34,692 nt of DNA. It comes from an uncultured Coriobacteriaceae bacterium (GTDB lineage Bacteria > Actinomycetota > Coriobacteriia > Coriobacteriales > Atopobiaceae). The notes beneath the pieces were generated by a model. It was not told where the DNA came from. It ran no database searches and saw nothing but the letters and a program-made list of their open reading frames with translations. Below are positions 1-7,520 of this stretch, piece after piece. Each line of letters begins with the position of its first letter. The first letter of the stretch is position 1. Position numbers and translations under genes: made by a program. The stretch is from positions 1 to 34,692 of the forward strand of contig CADBCS010000029.1 in assembly GCA_902793195.1 (NCBI GenBank), in the 5' to 3' direction.

Positions 1-2
1 AG

Positions 3-3000
3 GCTGATGGAGACTCCGGAACGGTCACGATATCGGGCGGCACCGTGGAGGCCACCGGCGGCGTGGAGGCTGCCGGCATTGGCAGCGGCAACGAGTGTGA
101 CGGCGGCGTCGGCACCGTAACCATAAGTGGTGGCACCGTTACCGCGACGGGCAAAGAGTTGGGTGCCGGCATTGGTGGTGGCGACGACGTGAGCAACGGC
201 GTCACAAAGATTCTTGGTGGCACGGTGACGGCAAACGGAGGCTACGGGGCGGCCGGCATCGGCGGCGGCGAGTATGGCCACGGTGGCACGGTCAATATCT
301 CGGGCGGCTCGGTCGACGCCCGTGGTGGCAGCGAGGCGGCCGGCATTGGCGGCAGCATCGACGGTGATGGCGGCACCGTCACCATAGGTGGCGACGCAAA
401 CGTAACAGTCCGTGGTGGCAAGCATGCTGCCGGCATTGGTGGCGGCGGTGGTGTCGCCACGGGTGCCGACGTCACCATTGAGCACGCGGCGACTGTGACG
501 GCCTTTGTCAATGGCGATGGCATGAGTGGCGTGCAGGCCATTGGTCACGGAAGGCGCGGTACCGAAGAAGGCCCTCTTTTTGTGGGCAATGGTGAGAGGG
601 TGTTCTACAACGAGAGCGCCCCAAGCGCTTCGGGTGCCGTAGCCGCTGATGCGGAAGAAAGAGCTGGTCGCTGCCGTTCCTACTACGTGCGCGTCGAGCC
701 ATGCACCCATCCCGAGGGCTTCCTCAGCGCACCGTATTGCACCGAGGAGATGCATAATTTCAACTGTAGATGCTGCGTTAACAAGACATATGGCGAGGCT
801 CCGCACAACTTTGATGAGCATGGCGACTGCGTGTGTGGCGCACGGAGAGTAAACTTCGTATACCACGAGAACGGTGGCGAGAACCGTAGCAAGACCGTGA
901 CGCATGTATATGACCTTCAAGGACATTTTGACTTGACGTTCGACATCGAACCCTCACCATGGGATCGGCAGCACTTCGACCTCAAGAACTGGCTCTGCGA
1001 GGGCAACGGAAAATCCCGTGTATTTTCACCAGGTGATTCCAAGCGGTATTTGGAGCTTGTGGATTACTTGGTGCCGGGGGATGGGGCGTACACCCTCGAC
1101 CTCAAGGCGCAATGGGAGCAACACTATAGTGGGATGCGGATAAACAGCATCTTGAAGAGTCCCGTTCCAACCGATCGGAATCTAAACTTTGTGTATAGGA
1201 TCCAGCTCAATGACACCAGCTTTAACGAAACCGTCTCGGAAATAAAGTTTGAGAATGGCGTATCCGAAACCTTTTTGGTGGGACGACAGCCGCGAACGAT
1301 TCTGGGCTTACCCGAGGGGGTCGGCTATACAGTCATACAGGAAGGCCCGTCGGGCGACAGCCTATCGGTGGACGATTTTATTACGAAGGGCAGCCATTAT
1401 AGAGGCACCACATCCTCTGAATTGTCCGACGTAACGTTTTCCAACACGCGCAAGCAGGGCAGCTTGGCGTTGAGCGTGGAGGTAGATTCCCCCATCGCGA
1501 CCGACAGGGACAAGGGCTTCCCCGTAGAGGTTCGTGCCACAGGCAACGAAGCGGACTCATTTGTTGGCACGTATGGCGAGTTGGAATTCAATCAGGGCGT
1601 TGCGAGGCTGACCCTTGCGGACGGGCAGACGGCGCTGGCGACGGATTTGCCCTCTGGTACCTACACGGTCAAATGGGGCGCGGACGGCGACTTTGTCCGT
1701 GAACCTTCCGAGGACTCCCAGACGATCACAATTGCGGGGGTTGAAAATAACCAACAGCCTGTTGCGCCGGTGGAGGCGTCGGCCACCTACACGCGCAAGT
1801 CGGGGGATCTCAAAGTCATGAAGGTGGTGGAAGGCGGCACGCTGTCTGACAGCGAGCGCCCGTTCGCCCTTACCGTAACGCTCAGCGACCCGTCGATCAA
1901 CGGCACCTTCGGCGCGGAAGACACCGCCATGACCTTCGTGGATGGCGTCGCGAAGTTCTCGCTCAAGGATGGGGAGTCGCGCATTGCGGGGGGTCTGCCG
2001 CAGGGCGTGGGCTACACTGTGGAGGAGACGCCCGTCGCGGGATTTGAGGCGTACAAGTATGGTGTCGCCGGCACCATTGGCGAGACGACGCCGGAGGCCA
2101 GGTTTACCAGTGCGCATCAGGAGGGCGACCTGGAGGTCGCGCTGGCAGTCAAGAGCTCTACGGCGGCTGACAAAACAAAGGCGTTCTCGGTCGTGGCGAG
2201 GCTCTCGGATGCAACCGTGAGCGGCTGGTATGGCGACATGCTCTTCCGTGATGGCGTTGCGACATTCACGCTGTGCGACGGGGAATCCAAGGTTGCCGAG
2301 GGGCTTCCCGCTGGTGTGGACTACGAGGTCTCGCAGGCCGAGCTGCCGGGCTTCTCGCTTACGACTTCCGGAACCACGGGAGCGATCGAAGCCGTGAAGG
2401 CGCGCGCGACTCTTACCAACGTGCGGGCTGAGGGAGGCCTGTTGGTCTCGGCTTCCGTAACGTCGCCGATAGCGTCGGAGCGTGGAAAGAGCTTCCCCGT
2501 TACGGTGACGCTGACAGACTTGGACAGCCTCAACGGCACCTACGGCGAGATGACCTTCAAGAACGGCCAGGCGACGTTCACAATCGGTGACGGCGGTTCG
2601 AGGCTCGCTACGGGTCTGCCTGCCGATACGAGGTATGTGGTTGCGCCTGATGTGACTGATGTGGGGACTGAGTTCGAAGGTACACCCGAGAGGGCGGAGG
2701 GGTCACTTTCCGCCACCGAATCGAGTCGTGTCCAGATTGCCTATGCGCGCAAGACGGGTAGCGTTGAGGTCTCGAACGAGGTGAGCCAAGGCTCCGACTC
2801 CGACAACCAGCGTCCCTTCTCGTACACGATGGAGCTTTCGGACCGGAGCATCTCGGGTACCTACGGCGACGTCGAGTTCGTTAACGGCGTGGCGACCTTT
2901 ACGCTCTCGCATCAGCAGAAAAAGGCGGTGGAAGGGCTGCCGACGGACATCGTGTGCACAGTGCGACAAGAACAGCTTGCAGGCTTCACGGCCGACAGCC

Positions 3001-5687
3001 TGGAGAAGGAGGCCGCCGTGCCTGCAGAGGCGCAAGCCCTTGCCTTTACCAACACGCGTCAGACGGGCTCGCTCAAGGTGAGCAATGCCGTGACGGGTGG
3101 ATCGGATACGGCGTTTAACTATACGGTGCGCCTGTCGGACACGAGCGTGCGTGGCACGTATGGTGAGATGACCTTCGATGCCGGGGCGGCGACGTTTACG
3201 CTGGGCGACGGCGATTCGAAGACCGCCACAGGCCTGCCCGCGGGCGTCACGTACACCGTGGAGCAGACGTCGGTTGATGGATCGTCGGATGATGGCTACC
3301 TCGCAACCAGCTCGGGCGCGGCGGGCTCGATAGGAACGGCGGAATCGACCGCGTCGTTTAGCAACACGTACGCTGCCAGCGGCCTTGTGGTGAGCAACCA
3401 GGTCGTCTCGGACGTGCCCGCAGACCATGGCGCGAGCAAGACGTTCGCGTTTACGGTAAAAGTGGACTGCCAGGCCATGGCGGGCAAAACGGTCGGTGAC
3501 ATCACCTTCGATGCCGACGGCCACGGGCAGACGACCTTCTTGCTGGCCGACGGACAGGCCAAGGCACTGACGGGCCTGCCTGCGGGCGCCTCCTACGTTA
3601 TCTCGCAAACAGCCGACAATAACTTCCGTTCCGGTGCCGTGGACTGGCCGTCTGGGACGGTTCCCACTGAGGGCGCAGCCACGGTCGCCTGGCGCAACGT
3701 AAGAAAGACCGGCGGTCTCAGGGTAAGCAATACGGTAGTGTCCACCCTCCCGGCCGACGCCTCGCGCGAGTTCACCTACATCGTTACGCTGCAGAACGCG
3801 CCCATTAGTGGCACCTATGGTGGCCTGCGCTTCGTGGACGGCAGGGCAACAAAGACGCTTAGGAACAAGCAGACCGTCACGGCGGAGGGCCTGCCCGCGG
3901 GTGTGACGTACTGCGTGGAGCAGAAGGCGGACGCGGGCTTCGTCACGACGTGGTCGGGCAATGATGACAAGGTGGCCACGGGCGTGGAGGCCACGGGCGA
4001 GGTGGCTGCGACAGGCGAACCTGTTGCTACTGCGGCCTTCTCCAACGTGCGCAAGCAAGCGACGCTCACGGTGACGAACAACGTACTCAACAACGAGGGC
4101 GAGCCCCTCAACGGCGTAGAGTTCGGCTATGTGGTCACGCTTTCGGACAAGGGAGCCTCGGCGAAATTCGGCGACCTCTTGTTCCAAAACGGTGTCGCAC
4201 GGTTCGGGCTCGCGAACGGATCGTCGAAGATGATTTCGGGCCTGCCGCAGGGCATGGGCTACACCGTGAGCCAGCAGCCCGCGATCGGCTTCGCGACGTC
4301 GGCGACGGGCGAGTCGGGCATCATCGAGAGCGAAGGTGCGAAAGCGAGCTTCACCAATACTCAAATTCAGCAGACAGCCGTGCTCCAGGTGAAGAAGACG
4401 GTCGCGGGGGAGGGATACGACGGTAACGAGTCCTTCACCTTCCGCCTCGCCAAGCAGGACGTCGCCATTGGGGACATCCTTCCGGACGTGCGTACGGCGA
4501 CGGCCGTGAACGGCGAGACGGCGAGCTTCGCTCCCATAACCTTCGTGCAGCCCGGGACCTACTACTACACCATAAGCGAAGTGAGCCCCTTGGCGCCGTT
4601 TGCAAAAATGGGGTACAACACGAGCACGTACTGGGCGCGTGTCGTCGTTACGCGCACGAATTCCGAGCAGAATCGCCCAACGCTTCAGACGACGGTGACG
4701 TATGGTCCCTCCAAGGCCGAGGCAGCGCAGTGGGAGGAGCTTACCATCACCAACGAGTACAACCACCCGCCGCTTACCGTGTCGTTCGAGAAGAACAATG
4801 GCAGCGCAGTGGACAAGCAGTCTGTTTCCTACGGCTCTACGGTTGCGAAGCCCTCGAATCCCACCCGTGCTGGTTACACGTTCAAGGGCTGGTACGCCGA
4901 TCAGGCGCTCGGCAAGGCATACAGCTTTAGGTCTGTGGTCACGCAAGACCTTACGCTGTACGCCAAATGGAGCGAAGCTTCCTATACGGTGACTTTCGAG
5001 CCTAACGGTGGTTCCACGGTGGCGGCACAGGATTTGACCTATGGGTCCAAGGTCACAAAGCCCGTCAACCCAACGCGCATGGGGTACACGTTTGCCGGCT
5101 GGTTTACTGATGCCAAGCTCACCAAGGCGTATGACTTCTCTTCGGAGGTGACGGGTGACCTCACCCTGTACGCCAAGTGGCAGGCGCGCATGCCACCTGT
5201 CGTTCCGTCTGTCGGCTGCCGCGCGCACGTGCAGCGCATGGGATGGCGTGGCACGGTGCGTGACGGCGCGGTGGCGGGTACCACCGGTCGGGGCAGACGC
5301 CTCGAGGCGATTCGGCTCAGTATCTCGAACCTTCCCTATAGGGGCTCGATTGAGTATCGATCGCACGTTCAGACTGCGGGCTGGCGGAACGGCTGGAAGA
5401 GAGACGGCCAGACGAGCGGCACCACCGGCAAGGGCAAACGCATCGAGGCCGTTCAGATTCGCCTGAAAGGTGAGCTCTCCAAGCATTACGACGTGTGGTA
5501 TCGCGTACATGCGCAGAAACTCGGATGGATGGGCTGGGCGAAGAACGGCCAGACGGCGGGCACGACGGGCGAGGCGAGACGCGTCGAGGCGATGCAGGTG
5601 GTGCTCGTGCCCAAGGGGCAGAGCGCACCGCCCGCTACCTATAAGGGCGCGAGTCGCACCTATGCACGTCCGTCGCGCGCATCGTAG
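3..5687 (+). CDS. Giant repeat-rich surface protein, 5'-truncated by the window edge
   Basis: The reading frame is already open at base 3 and the glycine-rich repeat runs off the left edge, so the GTG at 45 is not the start. Domains in order by nucleotide: glycine-rich beta-helix-like repeats with AAGIGGG and GGTVT motifs (3-460); a Cys/His-rich segment with EHGDCVCG (about 690-850); ten Ig-like repeats of about 105 residues with the pattern GTYGxMTFxxG...GLPAGVxYTVxQ...FxNxR (about 1122-4366); a pilin isopeptide (Spy0128/FctA-like) domain (about 4370-4764); two InlB B-repeats with GYTFxGW and DLTLYAKW (about 4770-5180); and three ChW repeats (about 5211-5616). There is no LPXTG motif or C-terminal membrane anchor, so the ChW repeats probably hold it at the cell surface. 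The Ig-like repeats resemble the DUF5979-type domains of actinobacterial adhesins. An adhesin or matrix-binding role is inferred; the ligand is unknown. The stop is followed 22 bases later by a strong hairpin. Confidence 0.88.
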   Translation, partial: ADGDSGTVTISGGTVEATGGVEAAGIGSGNECDGGVGTVTISGGTVTATGKELGAGIGGGDDVSNGVTKILGGTVTANGGYGAAGIGGGEYGHGGTVNISGGSVDARGGSEAAGIGGSIDGDGGTVTIGGDANVTVRGGKHAAGIGGGGGVATGADVTIEHAATVTAFVNGDGMSGVQAIGHGRRGTEEGPLFVGNGERVFYNESAPSASGAVAADAEERAGRCRSYYVRVEPCTHPEGFLSAPYCTEEMHNFNCRCCVNKTYGEAPHNFDEHGDCVCGARRVNFVYHENGGENRSKTVTHVYDLQGHFDLTFDIEPSPWDRQHFDLKNWLCEGNGKSRVFSPGDSKRYLELVDYLVPGDGAYTLDLKAQWEQHYSGMRINSILKSPVPTDRNLNFVYRIQLNDTSFNETVSEIKFENGVSETFLVGRQPRTILGLPEGVGYTVIQEGPSGDSLSVDDFITKGSHYRGTTSSELSDVTFSNTRKQGSLALSVEVDSPIATDRDKGFPVEVRATGNEADSFVGTYGELEFNQGVARLTLADGQTALATDLPSGTYTVKWGADGDFVREPSEDSQTITIAGVENNQQPVAPVEASATYTRKSGDLKVMKVVEGGTLSDSERPFALTVTLSDPSINGTFGAEDTAMTFVDGVAKFSLKDGESRIAGGLPQGVGYTVEETPVAGFEAYKYGVAGTIGETTPEARFTSAHQEGDLEVALAVKSSTAADKTKAFSVVARLSDATVSGWYGDMLFRDGVATFTLCDGESKVAEGLPAGVDYEVSQAELPGFSLTTSGTTGAIEAVKARATLTNVRAEGGLLVSASVTSPIASERGKSFPVTVTLTDLDSLNGTYGEMTFKNGQATFTIGDGGSRLATGLPADTRYVVAPDVTDVGTEFEGTPERAEGSLSATESSRVQIAYARKTGSVEVSNEVSQGSDSDNQRPFSYTMELSDRSISGTYGDVEFVNGVATFTLSHQQKKAVEGLPTDIVCTVRQEQLAGFTADSLEKEAAVPAEAQALAFTNTRQTGSLKVSNAVTGGSDTAFNYTVRLSDTSVRGTYGEMTFDAGAATFTLGDGDSKTATGLPAGVTYTVEQTSVDGSSDDGYLATSSGAAGSIGTAESTASFSNTYAASGLVVSNQVVSDVPADHGASKTFAFTVKVDCQAMAGKTVGDITFDADGHGQTTFLLADGQAKALTGLPAGASYVISQTADNNFRSGAVDWPSGTVPTEGAATVAWRNVRKTGGLRVSNTVVSTLPADASREFTYIVTLQNAPISGTYGGLRFVDGRATKTLRNKQTVTAEGLPAGVTYCVEQKADAGFVTTWSGNDDKVATGVEATGEVAATGEPVATAAFSNVRKQATLTVTNNVLNNEGEPLNGVEFGYVVTLSDKGASAKFGDLLFQNGVARFGLANGSSKMISGLPQGMGYTVSQQPAIGFATSATGESGIIESEGAKASFTNTQIQQTAVLQVKKTVAGEGYDGNESFTFRLAKQDVAIGDILPDVRTATAVNGETASFAPITFVQPGTYYYTISEVSPLAPFAKMGYNTSTYWARVVVTRTNSEQNRPTLQTTVTYGPSKAEAAQWEELTITNEYNHPPLTVSFEKNNGSAVDKQSVSYGSTVAKPSNPTRAGYTFKGWYADQALGKAYSFRSVVTQDLTLYAKWSEASYTVTFEPNGGSTVAAQDLTYGSKVTKPVNPTRMGYTFAGWFTDAKLTKAYDFSSEVTGDLTLYAKWQARMPPVVPSVGCRAHVQRMGWRGTVRDGAVAGTTGRGRRLEAIRLSISNLPYRGSIEYRSHVQTAGWRNGWKRDGQTSGTTGKGKRIEAVQIRLKGELSKHYDVWYRVHAQKLGWMGWAKNGQTAGTTGEARRVEAMQVVLVPKGQSAPPATYKGASRTYARPSRAS
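1122..4366 (+). repeat. Ten tandem Ig-like domain repeats inside the surface protein
   Basis: Ten in-frame units of about 300-350 bases begin near 1122, 1454, 1800, 2121, 2430, 2754, 3063, 3375, 3708 and 4056. Each starts with a beta-strand like TGSLKVSN, carries a central GTYGxMTF and a GLPAGVxYTV block, and ends with FTNTR-like residues. The first two units are the most divergent. Units 6, 7 and 9 are closest to the consensus. The DNA has diverged much more than the protein motif, so the expansion looks old rather than a recent slippage array. Confidence 0.85.
4770..5180 (+). repeat. Two InlB B-repeats (Listeria-Bacteroides type)
   Basis: Two adjacent copies of about 70 residues share VSFEKNNGSxVxxQ / VTFEPNGGSTVxxQ, YGSxVxKPxNPTRxGYTFxGWxxD and DLTLYAKW. 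This beta-grasp repeat is common in surface proteins of gut and oral bacteria. Confidence 0.9.
5211..5616 (+). repeat. Three C-terminal ChW (clostridial hydrophobic W) repeats
   Basis: Three units of about 45 residues contain the pattern YRxHxQxxGWxxWxxxGxxAGTTGxxxRxEAxxxxL, for example AHVQRMGW, SHVQTAGW and VHAQKLGW, each followed by GTTG and RLEAI/RIEAV/RVEAM. ChW repeats are known from clostridial and actinobacterial cell-surface proteins. Here they end about 70 bases before the stop codon and are the best candidate for the wall-binding part. Confidence 0.88.
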
Positions 5688-5709
5688 GTCAGCGGCAGGT
5701 TAAACTGAA

Positions 5710-5744
5710 GGGGCTGGCTCCGGATGAGTTCCGGAGCCAGCCCC
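5710..5744. terminator. Strong hairpin after the surface protein gene
   Basis: A perfect 15-bp stem (GGGGCTGGCTCCGGA and its complement) with a 5-base loop lies 22 bases after the stop codon. It lacks a following T-run, so its efficiency as an intrinsic terminator is uncertain. Confidence 0.75.
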
Positions 5745-5783
5745 CTACGTGTGGCGTAGGCCGCTTATTATCCGTCCAAGAAT

Positions 5784-5905
5784 GGGGACGCAGTCACTAA
5801 GTGTGGAGGGTGTCCCAAAACGGGGGTGTCCCTATCAGCCGGTGCTCTGCACGCCGGCCGATAGACGCAATGGACGTGCGCAGCGCACGCAGCTAAGCCG
5901 TCTAT
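5784..5905. repeat. Palindrome-rich non-coding segment (REP-like or structured RNA)
   Basis: The 310-base gap between the surface protein gene and the WYL gene contains several nested inverted repeats. 5784-5833 has GGGGAC and GGGTGTCCC/GGGGGTGTCCC motifs and a CACTAAGTG palindrome. 5832-5864 folds as CTATC-A-GCCGG against CCGGC-C-GATAG. 5875-5889 is CGTGCGC-A-GCGCACG, itself enclosed by ATAGACG (5861-5867) and CGTCTAT (5899-5905). No coding frame with a ribosome site was found. It could be a decayed REP/BIME-like element or a structured transcript; I cannot decide between these. Confidence 0.45.
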
Positions 5906-5948
5906 ACAACTATGTAATATGGCGTCGACCATCGCAGGCTCGTTGTCG

Positions 5949-5989
5949 CGAGGGCCATTGTGTGCATTCATTGCATACAGAGGCCCTCG
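5949..5989 (-). terminator. Hairpin downstream of the WYL regulator gene
   Basis: CGAGGGCC (5949-5956) and GGCCCTCG (5982-5989) form a perfect 8-bp stem whose inner part extends with weaker pairs. It lies 8 bases beyond the WYL stop codon in the direction of that gene. There is no clear T-run, so this is a probable rather than a certain terminator. Confidence 0.5.
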
Positions 5990-5997
5990 TCACTTCG

Positions 5998-7185
5998 CTA
6001 TCTGCTTCGCTGACCGCCGTAAGACGCGCGGGCTTGGTCTAGGTAGGCGAGAAAGCCCTGAACGATGGCATGATAGTCCTGCAGCAGTTCGTCGCGGCTC
6101 ACACCCTTGAGGGACCGGGTCCACGGGCCGGATCCCAGCACCAGCTCGCTTGGTGGCACCGTCATCACGACGCCTCCCTGCGTGGAGGCGAGCCAACGGA
6201 AGAAGGTGAAGGTCTGGGGCACGTGTACCAGCGTGAGACCGGTGGCATGCGGATCGCCTTCGACACCTTCGAAGCAACCAAAGCGTAGGCCAAACCCAAA
6301 GCGGTCGAAGATCAGGTTCGTGGCGTCGGATCGCACGCGCAAGAAGACCCTTCGCGCCGGTCCCTCCACCATGTCGAAGGCCTGGTCCATGCGTCTGCGC
6401 GCACTGCGCCTTAGGTCGTAGACCGCGCGGCCTCTATGGGCGAGCTGGTTCGAGACCCGTGCGTCGAGCATGCGGTCCGCGCGACTCAGCATGACTTCGC
6501 GCCCGTGGCGCCACGGCGTGGTGGTATACGTTTCCACGTAGTAGTTGTTCTCGCTGTAGTAGAGTGCAAGGGGAGTCTCAACGCGCAGCGTGCTGCCATT
6601 GTCGCCTGCCAGGGGGTGGGCGCGGCCGTTGAAGTCGGAGTAGGTATACACGAACTCGATCATCCTGCTCGTGTTCATGGCTCTTGTTACGACGTCAAGC
6701 GTCTTGAACACTTGCTGGGAGCTCTTGCGTGTGCGCTGGTCCACGTGCACCATGCCAGCAAGGTCGTCCTCCTGATAACGGCTCACCAGCGCGAACAGAT
6801 CCTCCTGCAGCTCGGCGCTCTGGGCAACGGTGAGAAAGCGCGACGACTGGACGGTGTTGAGCAGAAGACGCACCTTGGGTGGCGAGAGTCGCGTATGCTC
6901 GCACCAGTAACCCACGGGGGTCACGTGCACCACGATGTCCTGGTAGCCGCTGGTCGCCAGGGCGTGGATGTCGGCCGCGAGGGTGTTCTCGGAAGGGGTG
7001 TGGTCGAGGCCAAAGCGTTCCTGCATGACCATGCGCATGTCGGCGTTGGAGAGTGGGTGGTCTGCGTCAGTCAGCTCCTGAAGGATGGTGGCGACGCACA
7101 GCAGCCGTTGGCGCGCATTGTCGCATCGCAGTCCCTCGTCCAGCATCTGGGCTAGCTCGTGAGCCTGGGTTGGCGTGATGGCCAT
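5998..7185 (-). CDS. WYL-domain transcriptional regulator (395 aa)
   Basis: The N-terminal ~85 residues look like a winged helix-turn-helix (helices around ARQRLLCVATILQEL and SENTLAADIHALATSGYQ). A central WYL-type sensor domain covers roughly residues 165-245, with RMIEFVYTYSDFNGR followed by TLRVETPLALYYSENNYYV. The usual W-Y-L signature is replaced by N-Y-Y-V. A C-terminal WCX-like region follows, ending near SRDELLQDYHAIVQGFLAYL. WYL proteins are often ligand- or nucleic-acid-responsive regulators of DNA-damage, RNA-repair or defence genes. The ATG is preceded by GGAGGGG at a good distance. The gene is divergent from the Ro60-like gene across a 335-base intergenic region that holds two inverted repeats and a candidate RNA, so it most likely controls itself and that gene. 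The effector is unknown. Confidence 0.85.
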   Translation of the reverse strand: MAITPTQAHELAQMLDEGLRCDNARQRLLCVATILQELTDADHPLSNADMRMVMQERFGLDHTPSENTLAADIHALATSGYQDIVVHVTPVGYWCEHTRLSPPKVRLLLNTVQSSRFLTVAQSAELQEDLFALVSRYQEDDLAGMVHVDQRTRKSSQQVFKTLDVVTRAMNTSRMIEFVYTYSDFNGRAHPLAGDNGSTLRVETPLALYYSENNYYVETYTTTPWRHGREVMLSRADRMLDARVSNQLAHRGRAVYDLRRSARRRMDQAFDMVEGPARRVFLRVRSDATNLIFDRFGFGLRFGCFEGVEGDPHATGLTLVHVPQTFTFFRWLASTQGGVVMTVPPSELVLGSGPWTRSLKGVSRDELLQDYHAIVQGFLAYLDQARASYGGQRSR

Positions 7186-7225
7186 GGGTATCCCCTCCGT
7201 CTTCGTGCGTCTCTGTGGGTATCCT

Positions 7226-7241
7226 CCTCAAAATATTGAGG
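7226..7241. promoter_or_regulatory. Inverted repeat CCTCAA-N4-TTGAGG upstream of the WYL gene
   Basis: A perfect 6-bp dyad with an AATA spacer sits 41-56 bases upstream of the WYL start codon, in a short AT-rich patch where its promoter would be expected. It is a plausible autoregulatory operator. No known motif was recognised. Confidence 0.4.
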
Positions 7242-7284
7242 CGATACGGCCCTTTTCCCATTATGCGCCATGTGTGTCGTGTCG

Positions 7285-7290
7285 TATAGT
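7285..7290 (+). promoter_or_regulatory. -10 box (TATAGT) ahead of the candidate RNA and the rsr-like gene
   Basis: TATAGT differs from the consensus at one position. The predicted start, 7-8 bases later, falls on base 7298, which is exactly the 5' base of the terminal helix of the candidate RNA. No good -35 hexamer is present 16-19 bases upstream, which would fit activator-dependent transcription (inference). Confidence 0.5.
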
Positions 7291-7297
7291 CTTGTCA

Positions 7298-7446
7298 GCG
7301 CACGAAAGGGGGCTAGCCCGGAACCGACGGGGGAGGGCAACGGCTCCAGGGGATGCGCCGAAGTGACGGGATACTTCACTTGCCACCATTTTGAGGGCCG
7401 TAGGCGACGGCCAACCCCGTTGCGATCCATGCCATCCCCCGTGCGC
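7298..7446 (+). ncRNA. Candidate Y RNA (structured RNA next to the Ro60-like gene)
   Basis: The ends pair: GCGCAC (7298-7303) with GTGCGC (7441-7446) and GGGGG (7308-7312) with CCCCC (7436-7440), leaving GAAA bulged on the 5' side. Inside lies a second helix, CGACGGGG (7325-7332) with CCCCGTTG (7415-7422, one G-T pair). Within that are a GGCAA (7336-7340)/TTGCC (7380-7384) helix enclosing AGTGA (7362-7366)/TCACT (7376-7380), and a T-arm-sized hairpin GGCCG-7 nt-CGGCC (7396-7412). A long bulged terminal helix plus a branched, tRNA-like body is the known shape of bacterial Y RNAs, which are usually encoded beside rsr genes. No T-loop consensus is visible. A cis-acting leader of the rsr-like mRNA is the main alternative. 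The fold was made by eye, without energy or covariation support. Confidence 0.5.
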
Positions 7447-7462
7447 GTCCCTAAACGTTACC

Positions 7463-7478
7463 TGAGGGAGTTCCCTCA
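7463..7478. promoter_or_regulatory. Inverted repeat TGAGGGA-N2-TCCCTCA before the rsr-like gene
   Basis: A 7-bp dyad with a 2-base spacer lies 42-57 bases before the start codon and 17 bases after the candidate RNA. As DNA it could be an operator for the WYL protein. As RNA it could form a 6-bp hairpin with an AGTT loop that ends or attenuates the upstream transcript. Confidence 0.45.
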
Positions 7479-7520
7479 CATGACAACAAACACGGCAGCA
7501 TACATCCGAAGGGAGGAACC

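Noticed and set aside
2703..5510. 935-codon open frame on the minus strand across the surface protein gene
   Set aside because: It is antisense to clearly conserved InlB, ChW and Ig-like repeats, has low-complexity Arg/Gly/His-rich content and no ribosome site. It is a GC-driven shadow.
6445..6456. tRNA T-arm-like GGTTCGAGACC
   Set aside because: It lies inside the WYL coding sequence and no acceptor, D or anticodon arm can be drawn around it.
6436..7155. 239-codon plus-strand frame
   Set aside because: It is antisense to the WYL regulator, with His/Val-rich translation and no start signals.
7346..7386. Resemblance of GACGGGATACTTCACTTGCC to the 3' part of a cobalamin riboswitch
   Set aside because: The central conserved blocks of that riboswitch (GGGAA, GGTGAAA-TCC, CCCGCAACTG) are missing and the local hairpin pairs differently. 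The gene downstream has no B12 link.
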